From: Eggerthella sp.
GTDB lineage: Bacteria > Actinomycetota > Coriobacteriia > Coriobacteriales > Eggerthellaceae
Direction of reading: 5' to 3'
Length of the DNA: 64,000 nt
Assembly (NCBI GenBank): GCA_030540085.1
Contig: JAUNWY010000002.1
Coordinates: 124,001 to 188,000 of the forward strand
In this document: piece after piece, positions 41,917 to 50,682 of the stretch
Numbering within the stretch: the stretch's first letter is position 1
Layout: each line of letters starts with the position of its first letter
Position numbers and translations under genes: made by a program
Notes under the pieces: model-generated
What the model saw: only the letters and a program-made list of their open reading frames with translations
Database searches by the model: none
What the model was told of the DNA's origin: nothing

Positions 41917-42999
41917 CTACTGATGGGATTCAGCAAATTCCTTCATGTACTCAACCAAAGCCTTTACGCCTTCGATCGGCATTGCGTTGTAGATGCTTGC
42001 GCGCATACCGCCTACGCTGCGATGGCCCTTGATGTTCTCGATGCCGCGCTCTTTGGCGCCAGCGACGAATTCGGCATCGAGTTCAGCTGAAGCGGTAACG
42101 AAGGGAACGTTCATGATGGAACGATCTTCCTTACGTGCGGTAGCCGTATAGAAGTCGGTGGAATCGAGGTAATCGTAGAGCAGTGCTGCCTTTTCCTCGT
42201 TGATCTTCTTCATGGCTTCAAGTCCGCCAAGGGACTTCAACCACTTGAAGACCTTACCGCAAATGTAGATGCCATAGCATGGAGGAGTATTCGACATGCT
42301 GCCGGCATCTGCCTGAGTTTTATAGCGCAGGATGGTGGGCGTATTGGGCAGCCATTCATCCTTGATAAGATCTTCGCGAATGATAACGATAACCACGCCA
42401 GCAGGACCGATATTCTTCTGAACGCCACCGTATACCAAACCATACTTCGAAACATCGATAGGCTCGGAAAGGAAGCACGAAGAAACATCGCTTACCAGCG
42501 GAACGTCGCCTGTTTCAGGAAGCTTATGGTAATGCGTTCCGTAGATGGTCTCGTTTTCGCAGATGTAAACGTAATCGGCATCCTCGCGGAACTCAAGCTC
42601 ATCCACGTTGGGGATGTAGGAGAAGTTACCGTCTTCGCTCGAAGCAACACAACGAGCATCACCAAACAGCTGAGCTTCCTTGAACGCCTTCTTAGACCAC
42701 GAACCGGAAACGATGTAATCGGCCTTGCCGTTCAGCATCAGGTTCATAGGGATAGCGGCAAACTGCTGAGTTGCGCCACCCTGCAAGAACAGCACTTTGT
42801 AGTTGTCGGGAATGTTCATAAGGTCGCGAAGATCGGCTTCAGCTTCCTCGATGATGCCCTTGAATGCAGCTGAGCGGTGACTCATCTCCATGACAGACAT
42901 ACCAGTGCCCTGATAATCGAGCATTTCCGCAGCGGCTTCACGGAGCACTTCTTCAGGAAGCACCGCCGGACCCGCAGAAAAGTTGTACACCCTTCCCAT
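41917..42999 (-). CDS. serC: Phosphoserine aminotransferase
   Basis: A 360-residue class V PLP aminotransferase. N-terminal YNFSAGPAVLP is diagnostic. The PLP lysine is in YGGVQKNIGPAGV, and the C-terminal IKGHRSVGGMRASIYNAM completes the active site. It converts 3-phosphohydroxypyruvate to phosphoserine in serine synthesis and can serve in pyridoxine synthesis. ATG 42999 follows AAAGGAC and gives the family N-terminus. serA and serB are not nearby. Confidence 0.97.
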   Translation of the reverse strand: MGRVYNFSAGPAVLPEEVLREAAAEMLDYQGTGMSVMEMSHRSAAFKGIIEEAEADLRDLMNIPDNYKVLFLQGGATQQFAAIPMNLMLNGKADYIVSGSWSKKAFKEAQLFGDARCVASSEDGNFSYIPNVDELEFREDADYVYICENETIYGTHYHKLPETGDVPLVSDVSSCFLSEPIDVSKYGLVYGGVQKNIGPAGVVIVIIREDLIKDEWLPNTPTILRYKTQADAGSMSNTPPCYGIYICGKVFKWLKSLGGLEAMKKINEEKAALLYDYLDSTDFYTATARKEDRSIMNVPFVTASAELDAEFVAGAKERGIENIKGHRSVGGMRASIYNAMPIEGVKALVEYMKEFAESHQ

Positions 43000-43154
43000 A
43001 GACACAAGTCCTTTCAAAACGCCCCGCCCACTAACGAGGCACACGAATAATGGAAGATACTTTACCAGAATAAAGTACGCACCAAACGACTATTTTGCAG
43101 AAGGCACATTTGCAATCCCCAACGAACCGATCCAAGCAGAGCAGCAACCGCCTC

Positions 43155-43323
43155 GTTTAAAGAGCGAAGCGAATATGAACCCCGCCCCAAAAGAGCCTCA
43201 GCGTTCGGAGAGCGAAGCGAATCCGAACCGAAATAACGGATCAAGCCCAACCGCAAGCCCTCAGCAGTTCGGGGAGCGAAGCGATCCCGAACCCAACGCT
43301 CAAAGAGCAAAGCGAATTTGAGC
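43155..43323. repeat. Array of four 26-nt hairpins with a shared loop
   Basis: Units 43155-43180, 43203-43228, 43267-43292 and 43298-43323 each have a 7-bp stem and a 12-nt loop GAGCGAAGCGAA (one base changed in two units). Stems differ but keep pairing: GTTCGGA/TCCGAAC, GTTCGGG/CCCGAAC, GCTCAAA/TTTGAGC; the first (GTTTAAA/TATGAAC) is imperfect. The loop contains GCGAAGC, known as an exceptionally stable DNA mini-hairpin. No ORF in 43045-43558 is convincing. Confidence 0.85.
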
Positions 43324-43324
43324 A

Positions 43325-43341
43325 AACGCCCAAAGGGCGTT
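43325..43341. repeat. Small hairpin next to the array
   Basis: AACGCCC (43325-43331) and GGGCGTT (43335-43341) pair around AAA. It follows the fourth unit of the array by one base. Confidence 0.6.
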
Positions 43342-43382
43342 AACCAAAGCCCGGGGCATGCGCCAGTAAATCAGCGAGCGGT

Positions 43383-43470
43383 GCCCTGGCGAGTGCAGCT
43401 GACTCGAAAGCGCGAAGCATAGGCCTTATGGCCATGCTGAGCGCTTGAAAGCCAGCTGTGCCGCCAGGGC
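43383..43470. repeat. 88-nt imperfect nested palindrome
   Basis: Nested pairs: GCCCTGGCG/CGCCAGGGC (43383-43391, 43462-43470), CAGCTG/CAGCTG (43396-43401, 43453-43458), AAGCGC/GCGCTT (43408-43413, 43441-43446), GCAT/ATGC and GGCC/GGCC (43422-43425, 43430-43433) around TTAT. Unpaired bases sit between the blocks. It lies between serC and the ilvC terminator; function unknown. Confidence 0.6.
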
Positions 43471-43495
43471 GCCGCGCAGCGTCATCCCGTATGGA

Positions 43496-43547
43496 GCTTA
43501 TGCAAAAGAAAAGGCACCCCAAAGGGTGCCTTTTCGAGTGCATAAGC
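43496..43547 (-). terminator. Terminator of the ilv operon
   Basis: AAAAGGCACCC (43509-43519) and GGGTGCCTTTT (43524-43534) pair around CAAA. GCTTATGCA and TGCATAAGC extend the stem outside a small internal loop. It begins 12 bp after the ilvC stop. Confidence 0.9.
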
Positions 43548-43558
43548 GGACGCGCCAA

Positions 43559-44560
43559 CTATTCTGCGGACTTAACCCAAGAGAACATTTCGCGGATCTT
43601 AGCACCAGTGGTCTCGATCTCGTGAGTGTTGATCTTCTCACGCTGCTCGAGGAGCCACTTGTGATCGTTCTCGCAGTCGGCAACGAATTCCTTGGCGAAC
43701 TCGCCGTTCTGGATACGCTTGAGGATAAGCTTCATAGCCTCGCGGGACTGCTCGTTGATGACCTTGGGGCCAGCGTAGTACTCGCCGTACTCAGCAGTGT
43801 TGGAGATGGAGTAGTTCATGAAGTGGATACCGGATTCGTACATCAGGTCGACGATCATCTTCATCTCGTGATAGCACTCGAAGTATGCCAACTCAGGCGG
43901 ATAGCCAGCCTCAGTCAAAGTCTCGAAACCAGCCTTTACCAGCTCTACGAGGCCGCCGCAAAGAACTGCCTGCTCGCCGAAGAGGTCTTCCTCGGTTTCC
44001 TCAGCGAAGGTTGCCTTAATGATGCCGGAACGAGCACCGCCAACACCCCAGCAGTAGGACATGATGATGTCCCAAGCGTTACCGGTTGCATCCTCGTAAA
44101 CGCAAGCCAGATCAGGTACGCCAGAACCCTCGGTGAACTGACGGCGAACGATGTGGCCAGGACCCTTAGGAGCGCACATAACAACGTTAACGCCTTCGGG
44201 AGCCTTGATGTAGCCGTAGTGGATGTTGAAGCCGTGAGCGAAAGCAAGGGTCTTGCCAGGCTTGAGGTGCTTTTCAACGTGATCCTTGTAAACCTGGGGC
44301 TGCTTCTCGTCGGGAACGAGGATCATGATGAAGTCTGCTTCCTCGGCAGCCTGATCCATCGTGGTGACCTTCAGGCCAGCCTCTTCTGCGACAGCCCAGT
44401 TCTTGGAGCCTTCGCGAAGACCAACGCGAACGTCAACGCCGGAATCCTTCAGGTTCAGTGCGTGTGCATGGCCCTGAGAGCCGTAGCCGATGATAGCTAC
44501 CTTCATGCCCTGGATTACCTTAGGATCGACATCCTCTTCGTAATAGATCGTTACAGCCAT
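43559..44560 (-). CDS. ilvC: Ketol-acid reductoisomerase (class I)
   Basis: A 333-residue enzyme that isomerises and reduces acetolactate/acetohydroxybutyrate in valine and isoleucine synthesis. It has the Rossmann motif [14 protein letters not shown] (24-37), the cofactor-selecting loop [19 protein letters not shown], and the Mg2+-binding acids in [17 protein letters not shown] (shown as landmark) and YECYHE-like [12 protein letters not shown]. Length is that of class I enzymes. It is the last gene of ilvDBNC; 68 bp separate it from ilvN. Confidence 0.98.
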   Translation of the reverse strand: MAVTIYYEEDVDPKVIQGMKVAIIGYGSQGHAHALNLKDSGVDVRVGLREGSKNWAVAEEAGLKVTTMDQAAEEADFIMILVPDEKQPQVYKDHVEKHLKPGKTLAFAHGFNIHYGYIKAPEGVNVVMCAPKGPGHIVRRQFTEGSGVPDLACVYEDATGNAWDIIMSYCWGVGGARSGIIKATFAEETEEDLFGEQAVLCGGLVELVKAGFETLTEAGYPPELAYFECYHEMKMIVDLMYESGIHFMNYSISNTAEYGEYYAGPKVINEQSREAMKLILKRIQNGEFAKEFVADCENDHKWLLEQREKINTHEIETTGAKIREMFSWVKSAE

Positions 44561-44628
44561 GATTCATCCCTTCTTCTAATGACTGACTGTTATTACTATA
44601 TGGTGAATTGCGTCGCGCGACAGGTGGC

Positions 44629-45126
44629 TTAGCTCACCTTGGAGCCACGAGACATTGCAATTATACCCGTGCGAATAATCTCCTTGATGCCATAGGCACG
44701 CAGGAGGTCTTCAATGCCCGAGATCTTAGACTCGGTGCCAGTGACCTCGATGGTCAGCGACGACTTACCCACATCAACGATATTGGCGCGGAACACGTTG
44801 GCGATCTCGATGATCTCGCTTCGGCGCTCAGGGTTGGCGTGAACCTTGAACAGCACCAACTCGCGTTCGATCGCCTGCTCTTGAGTGAGGTCGGTGATCT
44901 TATGCACGCTGATAAGCTTATGCAGCTGCTTGGTGATCTGCTCATATGCAACATCGTCGGCGATCATGATGATCGTCAAACGGGAAAGCGTCTGGTCTTC
45001 GGTTGGGCCAACGGAAAGAGACTCGATGTTGAAACCGCGGCGGGAAACCAAACCGGTAACGCGAGAAAGCACGCCTGGCTTGTTTTCGACCAGTACCGAA
45101 AGGATATGCCTCTGCTGAGTGCTCAT
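44629..45126 (-). CDS. ilvN: Acetolactate synthase regulatory subunit
   Basis: A 165-residue ACT-domain protein. The N-terminal VLVENKPGVLSRVTGLVSRRG binds valine for feedback inhibition, and a second ACT-like half follows (about 80-160). It partners IlvB. Its ATG shares one base with the ilvB stop (TAATG), matching the need for matched subunit amounts. The name ilvH would also be acceptable. Confidence 0.97.
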   Translation of the reverse strand: MSTQQRHILSVLVENKPGVLSRVTGLVSRRGFNIESLSVGPTEDQTLSRLTIIMIADDVAYEQITKQLHKLISVHKITDLTQEQAIERELVLFKVHANPERRSEIIEIANVFRANIVDVGKSSLTIEVTGTESKISGIEDLLRAYGIKEIIRTGIIAMSRGSKVS

Positions 45127-46997
45127 TATCGGCCTCCTTCATTGTTGGCGCTGTGCGCAGCCGCATTTGCCTCGGCAGCGTTCGCAAACGGCAGGTTCTC
45201 GAATCCCTCAAGCATGTTGGAGATAGGACCAACATTCACCGCTCCGATAATGTCATCGAGCGGAGCACCGGGAGCCACCATCGGGAATACGTTTTCATCA
45301 CGATCGATGCGCATATCGAGCAGCGCAGGGCCATCGTAGTCAAGCATCCACTTCATGGCGTCTTCGAGCTCGGCAGGATCGGAAACGCGCTTGCCGCCCC
45401 AACCGTAAGCCTCGCACAGCTTCACGAAATCGGGATTGTCGGGCAACAGCGTTTCGCTGTAGCGCTCGTTGTAGAACAAGCCCTGCCACTGATGAACCAT
45501 GCCCAACGCGGAATTATTCATAAGAAGAACCTTCACGTTGATGCCCTTGACGGCTGCGGTTGCCATTTCCTGAACATTCATCTGGAAAGAGCCATCGCCC
45601 GCAATGCACACTACTTGCTTTTCAGGGCAAGCAACCTTGGCACCGATAGCAGCCGGGAAGCCGAATCCCATGGTGCCCAAGCCGCCACTGGAAAGGAACG
45701 TGCGCGATACGTCACGGTCAATATGCTGAGCAGCCCACATCTGATGCTGCCCAACCTCAGTGGTCACAATGGAGTTCTCAGGATCGAGCAAGCTAGAAAG
45801 CAGGTCGAGAGAGCCTTCAGGCGAAATGGAGCCAGCGGGAGTGGATACGCCAGGGCTATAGAACGGATGACGGCTTCGCCATTCTTCGATTTGAGCCAAC
45901 CATTCCTTGGTGCAGGGTTCGTAGCCTGTCTGCTCAAGCTGCTCGTTGATGCCGCCCAGAACAACTTTCGCGTCACCTACGATAGGAATCTGAGGAATGC
46001 GATTCTTGCCGATTTCAGCAGGGTCCACATCGATATGGATAACCTTCGCATCGGGCGCAAAGTCAGCAAGCTTACCAGTAACGCGGTCCGAGAAGCGTGC
46101 TCCTACCGCAATAAGCAAATCGGAATTAGTTACCGCATAGTTCGCAAACTTGGAGCCATGCATGCCCACAAGGCCCAGGTTGAGCGGGTTGGATGCAGGG
46201 AATGCGCCCTTGCCCATCAGCGTGGAGACCACAGGGATCTGCAACTTTTCCGCCACCGCAAGCAATTCCTCTTCGGAATGGGATGCAATGATACCGCCGC
46301 CGATGTAGAGGATAGGACGCTTTGCTTCCTTCATCATCTCGCATGCCTGGCGGATCTGGCGAATGTTGCCTTTAACCGTTGGCTTATACGAAGGAATCAG
46401 CACATCCTCAGGGTACTCGAACACCATTTCCGAGCCAGCGAGGTCGGAAGGAATATCGATGAGAACCGGACCGGGACGACCTGAGTTGGCGATATAGAAT
46501 GCCTCACGGAAGGTCTTGGTCATATCGTCGCAGCTCTGAAGCAGGTAGCTGTGCTTTACGATAGGCATGGTGATGCCCACGATATCGGATTCCTGGAACG
46601 CATCGGTACCGATAACGCTGCGAGGAACCTGGCCGGTGATTACCACCATGGGAACGCTGTCCATATAAGCGGTGGCAATGCCAGTAACCGTGTTGGTAGC
46701 ACCAGGGCCGGAAGTCACGATGACAACACCGGTTTTGCCCGTGGCGCGAGCGTAACCATCGGCTTCATGAGTCGCACCCTGCTCATGGCGAGCAAGAACA
46801 TGGTTGATCTTCTTCGAATCGTACAGGGCGTCATAGATCTTGATAGCTTGACCACCTGGATAACCGAATACCGTGTCCACGCCTTCGGCTTCGAGCGAAG
46901 CGATGATGGCCTCTGCGCCCAACATCTTCTTACCTTGTTTTTCGGTATGAGGACCGAGGCCCATCTTGGCTTCGTATTCCTTATCGATCACGCTCAT
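45126..46997 (-). CDS. ilvB: Acetolactate synthase catalytic subunit
   Basis: A 623-residue ThDP-dependent enzyme joining two pyruvates, or pyruvate and 2-oxobutyrate. Features are [10 protein letters not shown], the ThDP-activating Glu in [17 protein letters not shown], the FAD-domain [11 protein letters not shown], and the ThDP motif [15 protein letters not shown] followed by [12 protein letters not shown]. The N-terminus carries about 25 extra polar residues. It overlaps ilvD by four bases (ATGA). Confidence 0.97.
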   Translation of the reverse strand: MSVIDKEYEAKMGLGPHTEKQGKKMLGAEAIIASLEAEGVDTVFGYPGGQAIKIYDALYDSKKINHVLARHEQGATHEADGYARATGKTGVVIVTSGPGATNTVTGIATAYMDSVPMVVITGQVPRSVIGTDAFQESDIVGITMPIVKHSYLLQSCDDMTKTFREAFYIANSGRPGPVLIDIPSDLAGSEMVFEYPEDVLIPSYKPTVKGNIRQIRQACEMMKEAKRPILYIGGGIIASHSEEELLAVAEKLQIPVVSTLMGKGAFPASNPLNLGLVGMHGSKFANYAVTNSDLLIAVGARFSDRVTGKLADFAPDAKVIHIDVDPAEIGKNRIPQIPIVGDAKVVLGGINEQLEQTGYEPCTKEWLAQIEEWRSRHPFYSPGVSTPAGSISPEGSLDLLSSLLDPENSIVTTEVGQHQMWAAQHIDRDVSRTFLSSGGLGTMGFGFPAAIGAKVACPEKQVVCIAGDGSFQMNVQEMATAAVKGINVKVLLMNNSALGMVHQWQGLFYNERYSETLLPDNPDFVKLCEAYGWGGKRVSDPAELEDAMKWMLDYDGPALLDMRIDRDENVFPMVAPGAPLDDIIGAVNVGPISNMLEGFENLPFANAAEANAAAHSANNEGGR

Positions 46998-48652
46998 CCG
47001 AAATACGCCCCCTTGTCAGCGCTGGAAACGAGCTTTGCGTAACGAGCAAGAACGCCAACCTGGTACTTGGGTTCAGGCTTCACCCAAGCAGCACGACGAG
47101 CTTCGAGCTCTTCATCGGATACTTCAAGCGTAAGGGTGCCTTCATCGATGTCGATGTCGATGATGTCGCCCTCGTGGACCAAAGCAATAGGACCGCCCGC
47201 AGCAGCCTCAGGGCTTACATGGCCGATAGCAGGACCCTTGGTTGCGCCAGAGAAGCGACCATCAGTGATGAGAGCGACGGACTTGTCCAAGCCCATGCCA
47301 CAGATAGCGCTGGTGGGCGTGAGCATTTCGCGCATACCAGGGCCACCTGCAGGACCCTCGTAACGAATAACCACAACGTCGCCGGCGTTGATCTTGCCGC
47401 CGAAGATAGCCTCGCAGGCCTCTTCCTCAGACTCGAAGACACGTGCCGGGCCGCGATGCTTGCGCATATCGTCGGAAACAGCAGACTGCTTCACAACGCC
47501 GCGATCGGGAGCAAGGTTGCCGTGCATAACGCGCAGACCGCCGTAAGGGCTGTAGGCATTTTCAACGGTACGAACAACTTCACCATCAACCTGCGGGCAT
47601 TCCTTGATCCATTCAGCCATGGAACCGTGGCACGTCATGGCCTCGCCGTCGAGCAAGCCGTGACGACCAAGTTCGCCGATGATGGCAGGGATGCCGCCAA
47701 CCGCATTCAGGTCCTCGATATGGAGCGGACCGGCAGGAGCAATGCGCGTAATGTTCGGAATCTGCTGGCAAACCTCATTCCAGTCGTCCATGGTAATGGG
47801 GCAGCCGGCTGCGTGGCTGATTGCGGTGAGGTGGAGCATGGTGTTGGTAGACCCACCAAAAGCCATATCAAGAGCCATACCGTTACGGATGGAATGCTCG
47901 TTGATGATGTCGAGCGCGGTGATGTCCTCCGCTACGAGCTCCATAACCTTCATACCCGCATGCTTTGCAAGGCGAATACGCTCAGAGTACACAGCAGGGA
48001 TAGTGCCATTGCCGGGAAGGGCGATGCCCAGACCCTCAGACAGGCAGCAGATAGAGTTCGCGGTGAACATGCCCGAGCAGCTACCGCAAGTGGGACATGC
48101 GGTGTTCTCGAACCACTTGCACTCTTCTTCGGTCATAGTGCCAGCGGTTACCTGACCCACCGCATCAAACAAGGTGTTCAGGTCGGTTTCATTTCCGCAC
48201 TTGTCGCGGCCGGCGAGCATAGGACCGCCGGAAACAAGAACCGTGGGGATGTTCAGACGACAAGCGGCAAGAAGCATGCCAGGAACAACCTTGTCACAAG
48301 AAGGAATGAGCACCATACCATCAAACTGGTGACCCTGCACAACGCACTCAACCGAGTCGGCGATAACCTCACGGCTAGTAAGGGAGAAATGCATACCCTC
48401 ATGGTTCATGGCAATGCCGTCGCACACGCCGATAGTGGTTGCCTCCAAAGGCGTACCACCCGCCATGCGCACACCTGCTTTAACAGCTTCAGCGATCTTA
48501 TCCAGGTGATTATGGCCGGGAATGATGTCATTGGTAGAAGAGATAACGGCGATGAGTGGGCGCTCGATCTCCTCATCGGTCAAACCGTCAGCCTTTAAAA
48601 GGCTTCGGTGCGGGGCACGCGCAAGGCCTTTCTTGATCGCGTCGCTTCGCAT
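46994..48652 (-). CDS. ilvD: Dihydroxy-acid dehydratase
   Basis: A 552-residue Fe-S dehydratase forming 2-oxoisovalerate and 2-oxo-3-methylvalerate. Iron-sulfur cysteines are expected in [23 protein letters not shown] and the [14 protein letters not shown] motif. The ribosome site AAAGGGG (48662-48668) lies 9 nt before the ATG and is perfectly complementary to a leader segment at 48757-48767, so translation may be switched. First gene of ilvDBNC. Confidence 0.97.
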   Translation of the reverse strand: MRSDAIKKGLARAPHRSLLKADGLTDEEIERPLIAVISSTNDIIPGHNHLDKIAEAVKAGVRMAGGTPLEATTIGVCDGIAMNHEGMHFSLTSREVIADSVECVVQGHQFDGMVLIPSCDKVVPGMLLAACRLNIPTVLVSGGPMLAGRDKCGNETDLNTLFDAVGQVTAGTMTEEECKWFENTACPTCGSCSGMFTANSICCLSEGLGIALPGNGTIPAVYSERIRLAKHAGMKVMELVAEDITALDIINEHSIRNGMALDMAFGGSTNTMLHLTAISHAAGCPITMDDWNEVCQQIPNITRIAPAGPLHIEDLNAVGGIPAIIGELGRHGLLDGEAMTCHGSMAEWIKECPQVDGEVVRTVENAYSPYGGLRVMHGNLAPDRGVVKQSAVSDDMRKHRGPARVFESEEEACEAIFGGKINAGDVVVIRYEGPAGGPGMREMLTPTSAICGMGLDKSVALITDGRFSGATKGPAIGHVSPEAAAGGPIALVHEGDIIDIDIDEGTLTLEVSDEELEARRAAWVKPEPKYQVGVLARYAKLVSSADKGAYFG

Positions 48653-48975
48653 CTGATCACACCCCTTTCTCTATTGGGCTCATAAACTCATTGAGCGGGT
48701 TTCGGAAAACCCGAGCATAAAAAAATCCCGTGCAGCAGACTGCATCAGGACCACAAAGAGAAAGGGGAAACAATGTTCCCACGGACCGATTACGGGGTCA
48801 CCGATTCAGCCTACTGACCAACCACCGAATCGGAGATCATCCGCTTCGAATGGAAGATGTTCAGGCAGAACAGCTCAGAGGCGCCTTTCAGACCGTCCAA
48901 CCATTGGCTTTCAGCAACCGCCAACTCTCTGTGGGAAGGATTCGTCCCTACTTTTCCTCGTCTGCGCTTTTCAAT
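48653..48975 (-). promoter_or_regulatory. Structured ilvDBNC leader, candidate T-box with Shine-Dalgarno sequestration
   Basis: On the minus strand the leader holds AGAGAG followed by GGTTGCTGAAAGCC (within 48904-48930), the signature of T-box stem I. GAACATC (Ile codon ATC at 48858-48856) is in a plausible specifier position and CCGTGGGAAC (around 48783-48774) resembles the T-box bulge. The bulge reads UGGG, whereas tRNA-Ile would predict UGGU, a real weakness. A terminator hairpin is at 48719-48750. The segment CCCCTTTCTCT (48767-48757) is an exact complement of the ilvD ribosome site (48672-48662) and shares its CCCC with a GGGAA/TTCCC hairpin next to the bulge. Confidence 0.55.
48719..48750 (-). 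terminator. Attenuator-like terminator in the ilv leader
   Basis: TCCCGTGCAG (48726-48735) pairs with CTGCATCAGGA (48740-48750) with one bulge. On the minus strand seven T follow. Position inside the leader suggests conditional termination. Confidence 0.75.
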
Positions 48976-48981
48976 GTTGTC

Positions 48982-49012
48982 ACTATAACACCATCCAAAG
49001 CCAAGAGCGCAA
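48982..49012 (-). promoter_or_regulatory. Probable ilv promoter
   Basis: On the minus strand an extended -10 (TGTTATAGT, box 48987-48982) is preceded by TTGCGC (49012-49007) at 19 bp. It would start the transcript near 48975, giving a leader of about 320 nt. Confidence 0.45.
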
Positions 49013-49080
49013 CTTTATTTCAATAGAGTGAATTATTTTGCAAAAGCGTCACAGAACGCCATAAAAGCCCCGGGGAATAC

Positions 49081-49127
49081 AAAAAAGAAGCCCGCCAGAC
49101 CTTCATCCCCCGAAAGTCTGGCGGGCT
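49081..49127 (-). terminator. Strong terminator with no assigned gene
   Basis: AGCCCGCCAGAC (49089-49100) and GTCTGGCGGGCT (49116-49127) pair perfectly. On the minus strand TCTTTTTTG follows. The next upstream gene on that strand (prmC) already has its own terminator at 49466-49500, so this one implies a separate small transcript. Confidence 0.88.
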
Positions 49128-49315
49128 ACCTTCACGCCGAAACAATGTGCTCGCCGACGATTTAAAACCCCTCCCGCATTATGCGGAAACTCGCCCTTAT
49201 ATCGAATCGCGTTCGCTCTTTCATTTTCAGGACTCCCCAGACCTGAATACGTTTTTCAAATGAACGCGTTCCAATCGAACAAGTCCATTTAACCACGAGT
49301 TCAGGTGAACATCAA
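49128..49315 (-). ncRNA. Possible small transcript between two terminators
   Basis: A promoter-like pair TTGATG (49315-49310) and TTAAAT (49292-49287), 17 bp apart, lies upstream of the terminator at 49081-49127. A transcript of roughly 150-200 nt is implied. It contains a 20-codon frame (49224-49162, beginning MKERTRFDIR, preceded by GGGGAG) that may or may not be translated. No known RNA family is recognised. Confidence 0.3.
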
Positions 49316-49465
49316 ACATCGATTTCAAATTAATTAACCGCTGTTTGATTATCACAAACTATGTATCTAACTATTATTTTGCGAGCAATCGACCTGCGTT
49401 TTCGACAATTCTTGCTATGCAAGGATTCCACGCAATCTGGTTTTTGCGAATCAGGCAACCCTAAC

Positions 49466-49500
49466 AAAAAAGCCGCTGTTCCCCCACGGAACAGCGGCTT
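49466..49500 (-). terminator. Terminator of prmC
   Basis: AAGCCGCTGTTCC (49470-49482) and GGAACAGCGGCTT (49488-49500) pair perfectly around CCCAC. On the minus strand TTTTG follows. It is 20 bp after the prmC stop. Confidence 0.92.
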
Positions 49501-49520
49501 ACTAAAGACAGAGAAGCAAA

Positions 49521-50465
49521 TTAACGGGGTTTTCTTGCTATCAGCACACGTGGCCTTCCCGTCAAGTCTAGAGCGATTCGAGCCTGGTCAAACCCAGCAG
49601 CGCAGGCGCAATTGCGCGCTTGCTCAAGGTGCTCCTCGAACAATTCAACCGCCAGAACGCCACCAGGCTTCAAATACGAAAGGGCGTCGGGAAGAAAGCG
49701 CCTGAACAAATCAAGACCGTCCTCCCCGCCATCCAAAGCCAGACGCGGATCCCACTCGCTCACTTCGCGAGGAAGGCTATCACACACTTTTGTGGGTACA
49801 TACGGCGGATTCGAGACGATAAGGTCGAAACTCCCCTTCTTGCCGGGATCGAGAGCGCTAAGGAGATCGCTTTCACAAACTTCGACACGATTCCCGAGCC
49901 CAAGCGCTTCAACGTTCTTTCCGGCAAGGGCCAAAGCCTCGGGGGCAATATCGAGCGCCACAACCTGCGCCGCTGGGTATTCCGAAGCGATCGAGCAGGC
50001 AATGCATCCCGAACCCGTGCATAAGTCCACAACACGGAGCTCGGGCAATTCAGGAGAAACAACCTCGTCGCCATTTTCACCAGCAGCAACATGATCGGCA
50101 ACGCGCGGAAGCTTCAGTTCCGCAAACGCCTCGCTCACCAAAACCTCAGTCTCAGGACGAGGAATCAATACATTCGGAGCAACCAAGACGGTTATATAGC
50201 GAAAAGGAACCTTGCCGCTGATAAGCTGCAGTGGCTCCCCTTTACCGCGGCGGGCTACGAAATCACGCAGAACGGCTCGCTCGTCGAGCGTAAGAGGTCG
50301 CTCAAAGTTCACATACAGCTCAATACGACTCAAGCCTGTAGCTTCAGACATCAGCCATTCTGCCGAAAGGCGAGGATTTTCATCGCCCTTACGCTCAAGA
50401 AACCCTACTGTCCAATCAAGAGCTGCCTTTATGGTCCACATATCGTTATCAGCCACACTGGCCAC
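49521..50465 (-). CDS. prmC: Release factor glutamine N5-methyltransferase
   Basis: A 314-residue SAM-dependent methyltransferase that methylates the GGQ glutamine of release factors. A helical N-terminal domain precedes PRPETEVLV, the SAM motif VVDLCTGSGCIACSIA and the catalytic NPPY (in IVSNPPYVPT). An insertion (ADHVAAGENGDEVVSPE) lengthens the loop before motif I. The start is uncertain: GTG 50465 has only GAAAG before it, and GTG 50456 or ATG 50441 are alternatives. prfA lies 217 bp upstream, with a likely terminator between. Confidence 0.93.
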   Translation of the reverse strand: MASVADNDMWTIKAALDWTVGFLERKGDENPRLSAEWLMSEATGLSRIELYVNFERPLTLDERAVLRDFVARRGKGEPLQLISGKVPFRYITVLVAPNVLIPRPETEVLVSEAFAELKLPRVADHVAAGENGDEVVSPELPELRVVDLCTGSGCIACSIASEYPAAQVVALDIAPEALALAGKNVEALGLGNRVEVCESDLLSALDPGKKGSFDLIVSNPPYVPTKVCDSLPREVSEWDPRLALDGGEDGLDLFRRFLPDALSYLKPGGVLAVELFEEHLEQARNCACAAGFDQARIALDLTGRPRVLIARKPR

Positions 50466-50574
50466 CTTTCATTACCACACGGCGATCGCATGCCAAACCT
50501 GGTGCGCTCAACCTCGGTGCGAACAACGCACGCGCTCATTGCATTCGCCAAACGCATGTCGAAACGCAATACTC

Positions 50575-50622
50575 AAATAAAAAGGGCAGGACATCGACCC
50601 CAGGCCACGCCCTACCCTTTCA
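50575..50622 (-). terminator. Probable prfA terminator
   Basis: AAAGGGCAGG and CCTACCCTTT (50581-50590, 50612-50621) pair at 9 of 10 positions. On the minus strand TTTTTATTTG follows. It falls in the prfA-prmC gap. Confidence 0.65.
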
Positions 50623-50682
50623 GATTCTCTTCGAATCAAAATCTCGCACAACGCTGCCAGGCACCGCAATGCAACGACAATG

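Noticed and set aside
43062..43325. 87-residue minus-strand frame with Arg/Leu repeats
   Set aside because: Its repeats are simply the translation of the hairpin array; no ribosome site.
43383..43470. Integron attC site
   Set aside because: The bulged palindrome has superficially similar form, but no integrase, no convincing terminal consensus and no cassette genes are seen.
48770..48790. Histidine T-box, because the bulge reads UGGG
   Set aside because: The genes downstream make branched-chain amino acids and the specifier-like codon is ATC. The discrepancy is recorded as a weakness of the T-box call instead.
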